Below, piece after piece: positions 23,779-33,288 of a stretch of 42,128 nt of DNA (position 1 is its first letter; each line of letters starts with the position of its first letter). The stretch covers positions 1-42,128 of the forward strand of contig JASMLW010000119.1 in NCBI GenBank assembly GCA_030748485.1, in the 5' to 3' direction. The position numbers and the translations under genes were made by a program. This DNA is from Pirellulaceae bacterium. Lineage in GTDB: Bacteria > Planctomycetota > Planctomycetia > Pirellulales > Pirellulaceae. The notes under the pieces were generated by a model. It was not told the origin of the DNA and ran no database searches. It saw only the letters and a list, made by a program, of their open reading frames with translations.

Positions 23779-26700
23779 TCAAGGGCCGTTGGGTTCGGCC
23801 GCCGGACGCTTCGGTGCGAACGCCAGCGACGCCTGGATGGAGAAGTTGCACGTGCATCCAGAACTCGCCTCCGGGATCAACAACAGGCCGCCCGCCGGGA
23901 TGATGTTGATCCAGCAACCCGGCCGACTGACCGACGTCACCGGTTGACTCTTGCCCGTGGCCAAGTCGCACATCGTCGGATTCCCGGCGCGGAAGAAGAA
24001 CGCGTTCGCCGACGCCGACACCGAGCCGCAACCGTGACCGCCGCGGCGGAAGGTCCACTCGCGCCGCGCGCCGCTCGCCAAGTCGTACGCGTACGGCTCT
24101 TGATAAACGACGCCGCGAACAATCGCCGGGTGATGGTCCTGCTCACCGTGCGAGCCGCCGATCGCCTGGCCCTGATCCTGCGTCGCCCGCCAGACTTGCT
24201 CCCCCGTCTTCGCGCGGAAACCCCACAAGTCGTACCGCACAGTCGCTCCACCTCCCTTCGCTTCGTTGCGAGTTCCAACCGCGAGCAACATGCCATCCGC
24301 ATACGCCAGGTAGAGATGGTGTTGGATCGCTTTGAAGTCGACTTCGCGCCGCCAAACCAACTCACCGGTGCGAGTATCGACGGCGGTGAGGTAGCCGCCC
24401 GCCGCGAACATTTGCGACAACTTGACTCGCCCCGTCTTCTCCGCCAGCGTCCGCGGGTCGCCGCTCTCCACAAAGTAGACCCGATTCTCGCCGATCGTGA
24501 TCGTCGGGTTGAGGATCGCGCCGCGAGGTTGGAACCGCCATTGCTGCTTCCCGGACTCCGGATCGACGGAGAACAATTCGGCGCTGACCACCACCGGAAG
24601 GAAATCGTAGTACGTGCCGGCGATCTGTTGACGCTCGTGAGCGCCGCGCGATGCGCCCGGTTGAGTCGCCGAGCCGATCACGCGTCGGGGCAGCGCCGCC
24701 AGGTATCCCCAGTCTCGCTCGCTGTCGCCGGGAGTGGTGAACTTGATCACTTCTGCTCCCGAACCCGCATCCAGCGCGTAGCACTGATCGCCCGTGATCG
24801 CGTAGACGCGCTGGCGATCGGCGGCCAGATTCCCCGCGTCGCGCATCGCGCCGACTCGGCGGAATCCAGCCATCTCGGTCTCCCAAAGAATGGCCCCGTT
24901 GTATGTGTCGACCGCGATCACTCGCTCGTCCGCCGGAACGAACATGCGGCCCTCTTCGACAATCGGCGGCGTCGTGCGGTGATGCCGGTCCACCATCTTC
25001 CGCGGTCCGGGCCGGCCGAACCACTGCAGATCGAGCGGCCCGGCGACGCGCTCGTCGTCGCTGCACGCCGTGTTGGCGGCGTTCCCATACATATGAGTCC
25101 ATCTGCCAGCCCCCGGAATCGGCCGACCTCGAACCAAGAGCACTTTCGTATCCCGCACCGCGCTCCACTCGGCCGCGATCTCTTTTGTTCGCCGGCTCCA
25201 CGCCGTCAACTTGGTCACGCTTTCGGCGCTGTCGGTTTGCAACAGGGCGACGCCGCGGAGCGGATGAAGCACTCGGTCGATTTCCGCCGCCGTCGCCAGT
25301 CCGCTCGCCTCCGAGTCGCCGACGATCGCGTTGAACAAGTGCGACGCGAACGGCAAGACATCTCCGCTCGACTCGCGCAACGAGACACGTGTCCCGTACA
25401 GCCCGGCGCTGTCCAACTCACGTCGCAACCGCTGAACTCGCGTCGCGTCCGCTTCGAGGCACGCGATGCGGTATCGAGTTTGACTCGCCAGCGCCGCAAT
25501 CAGCCCAGCGTCTCCGCCCAACACCAAAGCGTATCCTTGGTCGTTGCCGCTCAGACGAGTAATCGCGGTAACGCAGTCGCTGCCGCGTCGGTCCACCCGC
25601 CGCGTCAACCAATCACCATCCGTGCTCGCCTTGAATTCGTTTGGCTTGGCCGGAGCTGCCGCCGCCGATTGGAAACAGTGCACGACGCCGCGATCGGTGC
25701 TCACCAAGAGCCGGTCGCCGACAACGGCCAACGAGTAGGCGTCGCCATCGACGTCGGCGGACCAAAGTTGTTCGCCGTTGGTTGAGTCAAAAGCAGCGAC
25801 TTCACTTGCGCCTCCGCCAAAGCGGATGTCACCCGCCCCGATCCACGCGAACGGAAATCTCGCCGGCGCCTTGAGGGTTTCGGCCGGCGGCGCGACGCCG
25901 ATTCTCTTGAGTCGATCGAGCATGGCGTTCGGCGCGCGGCCCTGAGCCGCCATCAAACTTCCGCCCCGACGCTGCAGATATCCTTGAGCTGAGAAGGCGA
26001 CATCGCCTTTGGCGAGCACCTTCCCCCGGCGATCGACGGCGAACTGAAAGACGCCTTGCTGCGGAAACAGCCCCGCGCCGCAGCGGAGCTTGTCGTCCGC
26101 GATCAATACACCCGTGCGCACCGGCCAGGCCGATATCAGCCGCCCGTTCCCGGGCAACACCCGCGGAGTCGGAGCCAGCGATCGACGCCAAAGCTGCTCG
26201 CCCGTCTGGGCGTCGAGAGCGTAGAGACGTCCGTCGTCGCTGCCGAAATAGACAGCTCCGTCGTGGATGCTGGGAGCCAGACGCACTGGCCCACCGGCGA
26301 AGAAAGACCACCGCTTGCGCCCGTTCGAAAGATCGAGCGCGGCGACTTCGTCGTTGGTCGACGATCCAAAGAAGACCGATGCCCCGTCGCTCACCACGTG
26401 ATACGCTCGATCGTAGGTCACGCGCGGCCGCAGATTGTGTTTGCGATGCCAGAAGTCTTGCTTCGCGGGCGCCGGCCAGGCGGGCGAAGGCGGGTGGCGA
26501 GTGCGATGAGTCCACGCCAGCTTGAGCGGCGGGCTCAACTCCTTCGCAGCTCGGCCGCTGCGTTCGTAATCGCGCATGTAAGTGGGCCAGCCGACAATCT
26601 TCTCCGGCTTCGGTTGAGCCTTTTCAAACTCACCGCGGCTGGCTTCGAAGCGGCTCTTCACCTGGTCCCCCGTCAGCGCCTCGTCGTAAATCGCCACGCG

Positions 26701-27381
26701 GCTCAACGCGCCCGACAGCGGGTAGACCTCGTTGTCGTCGACGTAGGCTCCCAAGGCGACCACTCCTTTCGGAGCATAGGCGATGTCGCCCTGCTGCTGA
26801 TTCGTCTCGGCGATCAGCCGCCCGTTCTCATACAGCCGCAGGTGACGGCCGTTGTACGTTCCGACCACGTGGATCCAGAATCCGAACGGGATCGGTTCGG
26901 GTCCGGACAAATAGTGGATGCGTTTGGATTTGGCGGCCGTCAATCCAAAACAGAATCGAGAGTTCTGGTAGCCGAGCATCCAACCGCGTTCGAACGTCCC
27001 GTTGTCCTGAATCGCGCTGACGAATCCGCACCACGCTCCGCCGTGGTCGACGCGGACCCACGTCTCGACACTAATCTGCTTCACCGGCAGCTTTGCTTGG
27101 GAAACGTCTTTGCCGAGCACCACGCGATCGCCCGTTCCCTTAAACCAAACCGCCGGCAACGATTCGTCGAACTCGGGAGCGCCGACGATCGTTCCGCTCA
27201 GATTTCCGGACTGCGGCTTCAATTGGCGGCCATCGCGCAACGGCTTCTCGAACGCCCAACTACCCCAAGGCTGCTGAGCATTCGCGGCTGAAACGATCAG
27301 ACAACAACAAGCCAGAAAAACTAACGCTCGGCTCGCCGTCGACAAGTGCGGTGTAAACGTCTTGATCGAGTCACTCATCAT
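23779..27381 (-). CDS. Exported LamG / PQQ-type beta-propeller protein with an embedded methyltransferase-like Rossmann domain
   Basis: 1200 residues; GAGG lies 8 nt before the double ATG. A signal peptide ends near residue 36. Residues about 40-245 form a LamG/concanavalin-like jelly roll (SVETWVRVDHGG, FWIHVVGTYNGRHLRLYENG, LSRVAIYDEAL). From about 260 on come PQQ/BamB-type propeller blades with repeated ALDxxxGxxxW motifs (VAALDLSNGRKRWSF, LYALDAQTGEQLWRR, VIAVDTYNGAILWE, LTAVDTRTGELVWRR). Between blades, about 600-750, sits a Rossmann-like class I methyltransferase segment (ALVLGGDAGLIAALA, IACLEADATRVQRLRREL, VLPFASHLFNAIVGDS). Its glycine motif is degenerate, and an exported protein is not expected to meet SAM, so it may be structural. 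Function unknown; polymer or cofactor binding at the envelope is an inference. Confidence 0.88.
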   Translation of the reverse strand: MMSDSIKTFTPHLSTASRALVFLACCCLIVSAANAQQPWGSWAFEKPLRDGRQLKPQSGNLSGTIVGAPEFDESLPAVWFKGTGDRVVLGKDVSQAKLPVKQISVETWVRVDHGGAWCGFVSAIQDNGTFERGWMLGYQNSRFCFGLTAAKSKRIHYLSGPEPIPFGFWIHVVGTYNGRHLRLYENGRLIAETNQQQGDIAYAPKGVVALGAYVDDNEVYPLSGALSRVAIYDEALTGDQVKSRFEASRGEFEKAQPKPEKIVGWPTYMRDYERSGRAAKELSPPLKLAWTHRTRHPPSPAWPAPAKQDFWHRKHNLRPRVTYDRAYHVVSDGASVFFGSSTNDEVAALDLSNGRKRWSFFAGGPVRLAPSIHDGAVYFGSDDGRLYALDAQTGEQLWRRSLAPTPRVLPGNGRLISAWPVRTGVLIADDKLRCGAGLFPQQGVFQFAVDRRGKVLAKGDVAFSAQGYLQRRGGSLMAAQGRAPNAMLDRLKRIGVAPPAETLKAPARFPFAWIGAGDIRFGGGASEVAAFDSTNGEQLWSADVDGDAYSLAVVGDRLLVSTDRGVVHCFQSAAAAPAKPNEFKASTDGDWLTRRVDRRGSDCVTAITRLSGNDQGYALVLGGDAGLIAALASQTRYRIACLEADATRVQRLRRELDSAGLYGTRVSLRESSGDVLPFASHLFNAIVGDSEASGLATAAEIDRVLHPLRGVALLQTDSAESVTKLTAWSRRTKEIAAEWSAVRDTKVLLVRGRPIPGAGRWTHMYGNAANTACSDDERVAGPLDLQWFGRPGPRKMVDRHHRTTPPIVEEGRMFVPADERVIAVDTYNGAILWETEMAGFRRVGAMRDAGNLAADRQRVYAITGDQCYALDAGSGAEVIKFTTPGDSERDWGYLAALPRRVIGSATQPGASRGAHERQQIAGTYYDFLPVVVSAELFSVDPESGKQQWRFQPRGAILNPTITIGENRVYFVESGDPRTLAEKTGRVKLSQMFAAGGYLTAVDTRTGELVWRREVDFKAIQHHLYLAYADGMLLAVGTRNEAKGGGATVRYDLWGFRAKTGEQVWRATQDQGQAIGGSHGEQDHHPAIVRGVVYQEPYAYDLASGARREWTFRRGGHGCGSVSASANAFFFRAGNPTMCDLATGKSQPVTSVSRPGCWINIIPAGGLLLIPEASSGCTCNFSIQASLAFAPKRPAAEPNGP

Positions 27382-27495
27382 CGCGTCAGCCTCAGTTGTT
27401 TCGATTGCAGCTCGATGAAGCGCACGGCGTCCTCAGGAAGAGTCGGTAACGCCGGCACTTCACGCTCCGCCCCCGACACCTTCAATTAGAGCGCA

Positions 27496-27600
27496 TTTCA
27501 AAACCGATGTCTTGCCGTACGATGGCCATCCAAGGCCGTCGTTTCCCGAGGATTTCCAAAATCGACGGCCTTGGAAGGCCATCGTACAAGGTTTTGAAAC
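27496..27600. repeat. MITE-like long inverted repeat (hairpin element)
   Basis: 27517-27541 and 27563-27587 are 25-nt inverted copies with one internal mismatch (GTACGATGGCC...AAGGCCGTCG), separated by a 21-nt loop. The complementarity continues outward: TTTCAAAACC at 27496 is matched by GGTTTTGAAA near 27590. No coding capacity. It lies in the 249-nt gap between two co-directional genes and ends where the 7-nt array begins. Confidence 0.82.
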
Positions 27601-27627
27601 AGCCTCTAGTCACTAGTCCTTAGTCAT
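27600..27627 (-). repeat. 7-nt periodic tandem array after the zinc-ribbon gene
   Basis: Minus strand, 3 nt after the stop codon: ATGACTA, AGGACTA, GTGACTA, GAGGCTG, four units of a 7-nt period. Together with the stop it shares the 14-mer TGAGGAATGACTAA with the array at 10207-10234 although the two genes are unrelated. Confidence 0.65.
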
Positions 27628-27630
27628 TCC

Positions 27631-27807
27631 TCAGTGTTCGGCGCCGCCAATCAACTTCATCACGCGCTGTTCGGTCAGCGGTTCTTTTTGCTGGCACTTG
27701 CAAAGAGCCGTCGGCTCGCTTCCCTCGCGACGCTCCTTGTGACCGCAAACGGGGCACTCAAAGAGGCGTCGCAGGTCGTATTTCAGTCGTTCGTGCGGTC
27801 CCTTCAT
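27631..27807 (-). CDS. Small zinc-ribbon protein of unknown function
   Basis: 58 residues from the ATG at 27807, with AAGGA 6 nt upstream. A longer open frame to 27909 overlaps glgC and is not needed. CPVCG and, about 16 residues later, CKC supply up to four cysteines for a zinc-ribbon-like knuckle. The rest is rich in Lys/Arg/Glu, and the C-terminal VMKLIGG is mildly hydrophobic. It starts 23 nt after the glgC stop on the same strand, so it is probably co-transcribed with glgC. No family name can be given; RNA, DNA or protein binding are all possible. Confidence 0.75.
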   Translation of the reverse strand: MKGPHERLKYDLRRLFECPVCGHKERREGSEPTALCKCQQKEPLTEQRVMKLIGGAEH

Positions 27808-27830
27808 GAGCGATCCTTGTGGGAGTGGTT

Positions 27831-29111
27831 TTAGGGGGCGGAGATTTTCCAGCCGGGTTCGATGACCGAGTTCTTGACGACGACGGGGATTCCATCGCGG
27901 ATGACGCATTCGGGAGTCACGTCGAGATCGACGGCGTCGATGGTGTTCTCGATTCGAGCGCCCGCTCCAATCAGGCAGTTCTTGTCGACGATCGAGCCCG
28001 CGATGACGGCTCCGTCACCAATCGCCGGCGGCGCGCTTTTCGATGAGTCCTCCCAGTCGTAGTCGTCGTGCCCCATGATGATTGAGTTGACGATCTTCAC
28101 GTTCTCGCCGATCGTACACCGCAAGCCGATGACGCTATTCTCGATCGTCGACCCGGAACCGATGCGGCAGCCATCGGCGATCAAGCTTCCGCTGATCGCG
28201 CCGCCTTCGATCAGCGAGGGTGGCAGGAAACGGGCCCGCGAGTAGATCGGTGAATCCGCGGCCGTCAGCTGAAACGGCGGGTTGCTGCTCGCCAGGCTGA
28301 GGTTGGCGTCGTAAAAAGCGCGGATCGTACCGATGTCCTCCCAATAGCCGTCGAACGCGTAAGCCTGCACGTGCTGCGAGCGAATGGCGGCTGGGAAGAT
28401 CTCCTTGCCGAAATCCTGATAGGGCGTCATGTCGAGCGCGCGAACCAACACGTCGCGATTGAAGATGTAGATTCCCATGCTCGCCAGGCAGTCGCGGCCC
28501 TTGCTTTCAACGCCGAGCGAGTCGATCAACGCGGGCTCCATCGCCACCATGTCGATTTCGTCCTCGCTCTGCGGTTTTTCGAGGAAACCTTTGACTCGCC
28601 CCGATTCGTCGACGCGCATGACGCCCAAAGACTGAGCATCGCGGCGGTCGACAGGCAGCGCGGCGATGGTTACGTCCGCTCCCGACTGGCGATGAGTCCG
28701 CAGCATCTCGCCGTAGTCCATCCGATAAAGTTGGTCGCCGGAGAGGATCACTACGTAGTCAATATCGCTCTGTTGCAAGTACCGCAGGTTTTTGCGGACC
28801 GCGTCCGCCGTCCCCTCGTACCAATCGGTGCCCTTGTCCATGGTCTGTTGAGCGGCGAGCAACTCGACGTAGCCGCCGCCGAACCGATCGAAACGATACG
28901 TTTGGCGAATGTGCCGGTGCAGGCTGACCGACATGAACTGGGTCAGAACGTAGATCCGGTTGACGCCGCTGTTGATACAGTTCGAGATCGGAATGTCAAT
29001 CAGGCGGTACTTACCACCCAATGGCACGGCCGGCTTCGATCGCAACGCGGTCAGCGGAAAGAGCCGTGTGCCGCGACCGCCGCCGAGCACAAAGGCGATT
29101 ACGTTGTGCAT
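27831..29111 (-). CDS. glgC: Glucose-1-phosphate adenylyltransferase (ADP-glucose pyrophosphorylase)
   Basis: 426 residues, the usual GlgC length; AGGA lies 8 nt before the ATG. It converts glucose-1-phosphate and ATP to ADP-glucose and pyrophosphate, the committed and allosterically controlled step of bacterial glycogen synthesis in the cytoplasm. The nucleotidyltransferase signature is LGGGRGTRLFPLT (residues 9-21), followed by KPAVPLGGKYRLIDIPISNC, GTADAVRKN and the sugar-phosphate site LSGDQLYRMDYG near 125. The C-terminal third contains left-handed beta-helix hexapeptide-like repeats (IGSGSTIENSVIG, IGENVKIVNSIIMG). The N-terminal region carries the Arg/Lys residues used for effector binding in the family. 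The call is secure. It is followed by the small zinc-ribbon gene. Confidence 0.97.
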   Translation of the reverse strand: MHNVIAFVLGGGRGTRLFPLTALRSKPAVPLGGKYRLIDIPISNCINSGVNRIYVLTQFMSVSLHRHIRQTYRFDRFGGGYVELLAAQQTMDKGTDWYEGTADAVRKNLRYLQQSDIDYVVILSGDQLYRMDYGEMLRTHRQSGADVTIAALPVDRRDAQSLGVMRVDESGRVKGFLEKPQSEDEIDMVAMEPALIDSLGVESKGRDCLASMGIYIFNRDVLVRALDMTPYQDFGKEIFPAAIRSQHVQAYAFDGYWEDIGTIRAFYDANLSLASSNPPFQLTAADSPIYSRARFLPPSLIEGGAISGSLIADGCRIGSGSTIENSVIGLRCTIGENVKIVNSIIMGHDDYDWEDSSKSAPPAIGDGAVIAGSIVDKNCLIGAGARIENTIDAVDLDVTPECVIRDGIPVVVKNSVIEPGWKISAP

Positions 29112-29335
29112 TTAGTTAGTCCTGAAAGTGATTTCGGCCGGGTCGGCGAGTTGGAAGTTCGTGGCGATGCGCCGGCGAGGATTTTAGCAGCCCGCGGCGA
29201 ATCCCGGCAGGCGCGACGCGCGGATTTGAATTTGGATTCTTCAGTTCGGGGATCGAACGACGCGGCGATTTGCGCGCTCGCGGCGCGCGAATCAGTGCGC
29301 AGCGGGCGCGCATCAGGCGCGCACCGACCAGCGAA

Positions 29336-32176
29336 CTATGCGTCCCGCACGACGATGTTCACCATGCGTCCGGGAACGACGATTACCTTGACGACCTGCT
29401 TGCCCTCGAGCTGGCTCGTCGTCGCCGCTCGGGCCGCCTGCTCCAACTCGTCCTTACTCAAATCGGGCGCAACCTGAATGCGGGCCTTCAACTTGCCGTT
29501 AATCTGAACGGGCACTTCGATCGTGTCTTCCTTCAACTTCGCCTCGTCGTACGCCGGCCACCGTTCGGCCGACAACGACTCGCCGCCACCCATTAACTCC
29601 CACAACTCCTCCGCCATGTGAGGCGCGTAGGGCGCGAGCAGCAGCACGAATTGTCGCATCACGGGCAGCGGACGCACTTGCTGCTTGGTGAAGAAGTTGG
29701 TGAACTCCATCATCCGCGCGATGGCCGTGTTGAAGCCGAGCGATTCCGTGTCACTGGTGACTTGCTTGATTGTGTGGTGCAACAGGCGCTCTTGTTCGGC
29801 TGTCCCCGCCACGTCGCGAACAGCTTCGTGCAATGTCAACTCGTCCGCTCCGTCGTCGACGATCATCCGCCAAACGCGATCCAGGAACAGTCGGACGCCG
29901 TTGAGTCCCTGCATGCTCCACGGCTTGGTCGCCTCGAGCGGTCCCATGAACATTTCGTACATCCGCAGCGCGTCGGCCCCGTATTCCTCCACCGTGCTGT
30001 CGGGGTTGACTGTATTGCCGCGACTCTTGGCCATCTTGTGAGCGCGACTGTCGACATGAATCGCGGCGTCCGCTTTCAGGACGAACGCCTCGCCCTGCTT
30101 CTCGGTGTCGGCCGGATCGATGCTTTGCGGTTCGACCACCTCGCCGGTCGACTTGTGAACGAATGTCCCGCCTTCACCCTTGGCGACTTCGGTCGCCGTT
30201 ATCCAGTCTCCCGCCGAGTTTTGATACGACGTGTATTCCACCGGCCCCAGGATCATTCCCTGGTTGACCAGACGTTTGAACGGTTCGGGCGTCGAGACGT
30301 GTCCGCGATCGAACAGAACTTTGTGCCAGAATCGCGAGTAGAGCAGATGCAGCACGGCGTGCTCGGCGCCCCCCACGTACAGGTCGACCGACATCCACGA
30401 CTTCTCTTTGTCGGGCGACACAAAGCACTCGCCGTTCTTGTTGTCGATGAACCGCAGGTAGTACCAGCACGATCCGGCCCACTGGGGCATCGTGTTGGTT
30501 TCGCGGCGGTAGCGGATGCCGTCGAGCGTGACGTACAACCACTCGTCGCCGGCCTTCGCCAACGGCGGTTCGGGTCGGCCGTGCGGCTTGTAGTCGTCCA
30601 GATGCGGCAAGTCGACCGGCAAGTCGGCTTCCGGAACTGGACGCAGCCGGCCGGTTGGATTCCCGTCGCCATCCAACTCGTGCAGGATCGGAAACGGCTC
30701 ACCCCAAAAACGCTGGCGGCTGAACAGCCAGTCTCGCAGTTTGAAGTTGGTCGCCTTGCGGCCCATTCCCGCATCGTCGAGATCGGCGGCGATGCGAGTC
30801 TTGAATTCGGTTGTCCCCACGCCGTCGTAGTGGGCCGAGTTGACGCCGACGCCGACGCCGACAAAACACTCCTCACCCGCCAGCACGGCGGCCCGGTCGA
30901 CTCCGGCGGCGTCGCCCGGGTCCACCACCGCCGTAATCGGGATGTCGAACTGCTGAGCGAATTCGAAGTCGCGGGTGTCGTGAGCCGGGACGGCCATGAT
31001 CGCCCCGGTTCCATAACTGATCAGCACGTAGTCGGCGATCCAAATCGGTGTCGCCTCCCCATTCACCGGATTGATCGCGTACGAACCCGTGAAGACTCCC
31101 GTCTTGACCTTCGACCGCTCTTCGGTGCGTTCGCGGTCGCTCTTGGCCGCCGCTCGCTCGCAATACGCGGTGACGTCAGCTCGCTGCCGGTCCGTCGTCA
31201 ATCGCTCGACGAACGGATGCTCGGGAGCGATCACCATGTAGGTGGCTCCGAACAAGGTGTCCGGTCGGGTCGTGTAGATACGGAGCACATCGTCGCCCGG
31301 CTTGCGCGGAAACGACTTGGCGGCGCGTTGCGACTTCCATTTGTCGAACTCATCGGCCGCACCGATGAAGAAATCGACCTCGGCCCCCTGACTGCGGCCA
31401 ATCCAATCGCGCTGCAACTTCTTGATGCTCTCCGGCCAATCGACCAGCGCCAGATCATCCTCCAATCGTTCGGCGTACGCCGTAATCCTCAACATCCATT
31501 GCCGCAGCGGAATGCGCTGCACCGGGTGCTCACCGCGCTCGCTCAACCCATCCACGACCTCTTCATTGGCGAGCACGGTGCCCAGCGCGGGACACCAATT
31601 CACCAGCGCGTCCGATTGATAGGCCAGGCGGTGGTCGTCTTGATACTCGCGGACAGCGTCGCCGCCCTCCATGGCGACATCGTCCGGAATCGGCAGCTCG
31701 GCGATCGGCCGCCCGCGTCGCGCCTCGGCGTCGTACCAAGTGCCGTACAACTGCAGAAAGATCCATTGAGTCCAGCGGAAGTAGTCGACGTCGGTCGTGG
31801 CCAGGTCGCGACTCCAGTCGTAGCTGAAGCCCATCATCCGCAGCTGGCGGCGAAAGTTGGCGATGTTCTGTTCGGTCGACTCGCGCGGCGGCGTGTTGGT
31901 CCGAATGGCGTACTCTTCCGCCGGCAGTCCAAAGGCGTCGAAGCCCATCGGGTGCAAAACGCTCTTGCCTCTCATCCGCTCAAAACGACTGAGGATGTCG
32001 GTCGCCGAGTATCCCTCGAGATGACCGACGTGCAGGCCGCTGCCACTCGGGTAGGGGAACATGTCCAGCACGTACATCTTCTCGCCGTCCGGTTGGTCAG
32101 CGGCGCGGAACGTCTGGTTCTCTTCCCAATACTGTTGCCATTTCGGCTCGATCACGGCGGGGTTGTAACGGGGCAT
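29336..32176 (-). CDS. leuS: Leucyl-tRNA synthetase
   Basis: 946 residues, somewhat longer than E. coli LeuRS (860). It charges tRNA-Leu with leucine. The class I signature HVGH lies in [16 protein letters not shown] near residue 50. The CP1 editing domain includes a threonine-rich segment ([16 protein letters not shown] near 300). SCWYYLRF is present, and the second signature reads KMAKS rather than KMSKS, in [14 protein letters not shown] near 720. The tRNA-binding C-terminal part ends with the conserved INGKLKARI...[11 protein letters not shown] block. ATG at 32176 has only a weak upstream GCGAG. It is divergent from map and co-directional with glgC, 224 nt away. The 224-nt gap is GC-rich with several GCGCGC blocks and no gene. 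Confidence 0.98.
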   Translation of the reverse strand: MPRYNPAVIEPKWQQYWEENQTFRAADQPDGEKMYVLDMFPYPSGSGLHVGHLEGYSATDILSRFERMRGKSVLHPMGFDAFGLPAEEYAIRTNTPPRESTEQNIANFRRQLRMMGFSYDWSRDLATTDVDYFRWTQWIFLQLYGTWYDAEARRGRPIAELPIPDDVAMEGGDAVREYQDDHRLAYQSDALVNWCPALGTVLANEEVVDGLSERGEHPVQRIPLRQWMLRITAYAERLEDDLALVDWPESIKKLQRDWIGRSQGAEVDFFIGAADEFDKWKSQRAAKSFPRKPGDDVLRIYTTRPDTLFGATYMVIAPEHPFVERLTTDRQRADVTAYCERAAAKSDRERTEERSKVKTGVFTGSYAINPVNGEATPIWIADYVLISYGTGAIMAVPAHDTRDFEFAQQFDIPITAVVDPGDAAGVDRAAVLAGEECFVGVGVGVNSAHYDGVGTTEFKTRIAADLDDAGMGRKATNFKLRDWLFSRQRFWGEPFPILHELDGDGNPTGRLRPVPEADLPVDLPHLDDYKPHGRPEPPLAKAGDEWLYVTLDGIRYRRETNTMPQWAGSCWYYLRFIDNKNGECFVSPDKEKSWMSVDLYVGGAEHAVLHLLYSRFWHKVLFDRGHVSTPEPFKRLVNQGMILGPVEYTSYQNSAGDWITATEVAKGEGGTFVHKSTGEVVEPQSIDPADTEKQGEAFVLKADAAIHVDSRAHKMAKSRGNTVNPDSTVEEYGADALRMYEMFMGPLEATKPWSMQGLNGVRLFLDRVWRMIVDDGADELTLHEAVRDVAGTAEQERLLHHTIKQVTSDTESLGFNTAIARMMEFTNFFTKQQVRPLPVMRQFVLLLAPYAPHMAEELWELMGGGESLSAERWPAYDEAKLKEDTIEVPVQINGKLKARIQVAPDLSKDELEQAARAATTSQLEGKQVVKVIVVPGRMVNIVVRDA

Positions 32177-32448
32177 CGACTCGCTGACGTTGGTGTAAGT
32201 AGTTTGACGTTATCGACTTGAAGCGGATCATTCCGTTTCGGCCAAACGGCCGATTCTAATGGGTGGTTGAGTAACTGACAATCGAAGCCCGGCGGCGTTC
32301 AGGTGGGCTGCCGGGATTTGTCGACGCGCGCGGTGCGGCCCCGGCGAAGACGCCGGCCGAGACGCCGGCCATTTGCCGTACCGCACCGACAGGGCAAGTG
32401 CTAGACTGTTGCGTTTTTACGATGAGACGCGCGAGGACCGTTTGCTAG

Positions 32449-33288
32449 ATGAGTAAGAAAGGCCGGATCCCCCGTCGCGCCAAGCGGCCCACTGCCAATC
32501 GACTGCTGAGTTTGCAGCTCACGCCCGGCGAGCAAGACGCCATGCGGGCCGCCTGCCGGTTTAACTCGCAATTGCTCGACCGCATCCGCCCCCACATCAA
32601 GGCCGGCGTCAAGACCATCGAGATCGATGAGCTTGTGCACCAGTACACGATCGACCATGGACACAGGCCGGCCACGCTCGGCTACCGCGGGTTTCCCAAG
32701 AGCTGCTGCACGAGTGTCAACGAGGTGATCTGTCACGGCATCCCGGGCGACTACGCGTTGATCGAGGGCGACATTATCAACGTCGATCTCACATCGATCG
32801 TCGAGGGTTGGTACGGAGATCAATCCGAGACCTTCTTGATCGGCGATGTGTCCGACCACGCTCGAGCCGTAACGCAGTGCTCGTTCGATTGCCTCCACCT
32901 GGGAATCGCCGCGGTCCGAGCCGGTGGCCGGCTTTCCGACATCGGCGAAGCGATCACCACCGAAGCGCACAATCGCGGGTTCAGCGTCGTCGAAGAATAC
33001 GTGGGACACGGCGTGGGCAACCAATTCCACAAGGACCCATCCGTCTCTCACGTGCCCACGGAAGAGGGTTACCAGACAATCCTGCCCGCTGGAATCTGTT
33101 TTACGATTGAACCGATGATCAACGTCGGCACTCAGGAAACAGAGCTCGATCGTCGAGATAAATGGACCGTTCGAACTGCTGACAGAAATCTGTCATCTCA
33201 ATTTGAGCACACCGTGCTGACAACCGAGGATGGAGCCGAGATCCTAACGACGACCGAGCACGGACCGCAGCAGGGACACTGTTTTTGA
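32449..33288 (+). CDS. map: Methionine aminopeptidase, type I
   Basis: 279 residues. It removes the initiator methionine from nascent proteins. The five metal ligands are identifiable: Asp in INVDLTS, Asp in WYGDQSE, His in VGHGVG, Glu in FTIEPM and Glu in SQFEHT. The substrate-pocket segment [20 protein letters not shown] is typical. The first 25 residues are a basic extension ([14 protein letters not shown]) absent from E. coli Map and reminiscent of ribosome-binding linkers in some actinobacterial enzymes. GAGGA lies 11 nt before the ATG, slightly far. The 3' end overlaps the SH3 gene on the other strand by 45 nt. The gene is divergent from leuS. Confidence 0.97.
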   Translation: MSKKGRIPRRAKRPTANRLLSLQLTPGEQDAMRAACRFNSQLLDRIRPHIKAGVKTIEIDELVHQYTIDHGHRPATLGYRGFPKSCCTSVNEVICHGIPGDYALIEGDIINVDLTSIVEGWYGDQSETFLIGDVSDHARAVTQCSFDCLHLGIAAVRAGGRLSDIGEAITTEAHNRGFSVVEEYVGHGVGNQFHKDPSVSHVPTEEGYQTILPAGICFTIEPMINVGTQETELDRRDKWTVRTADRNLSSQFEHTVLTTEDGAEILTTTEHGPQQGHCF

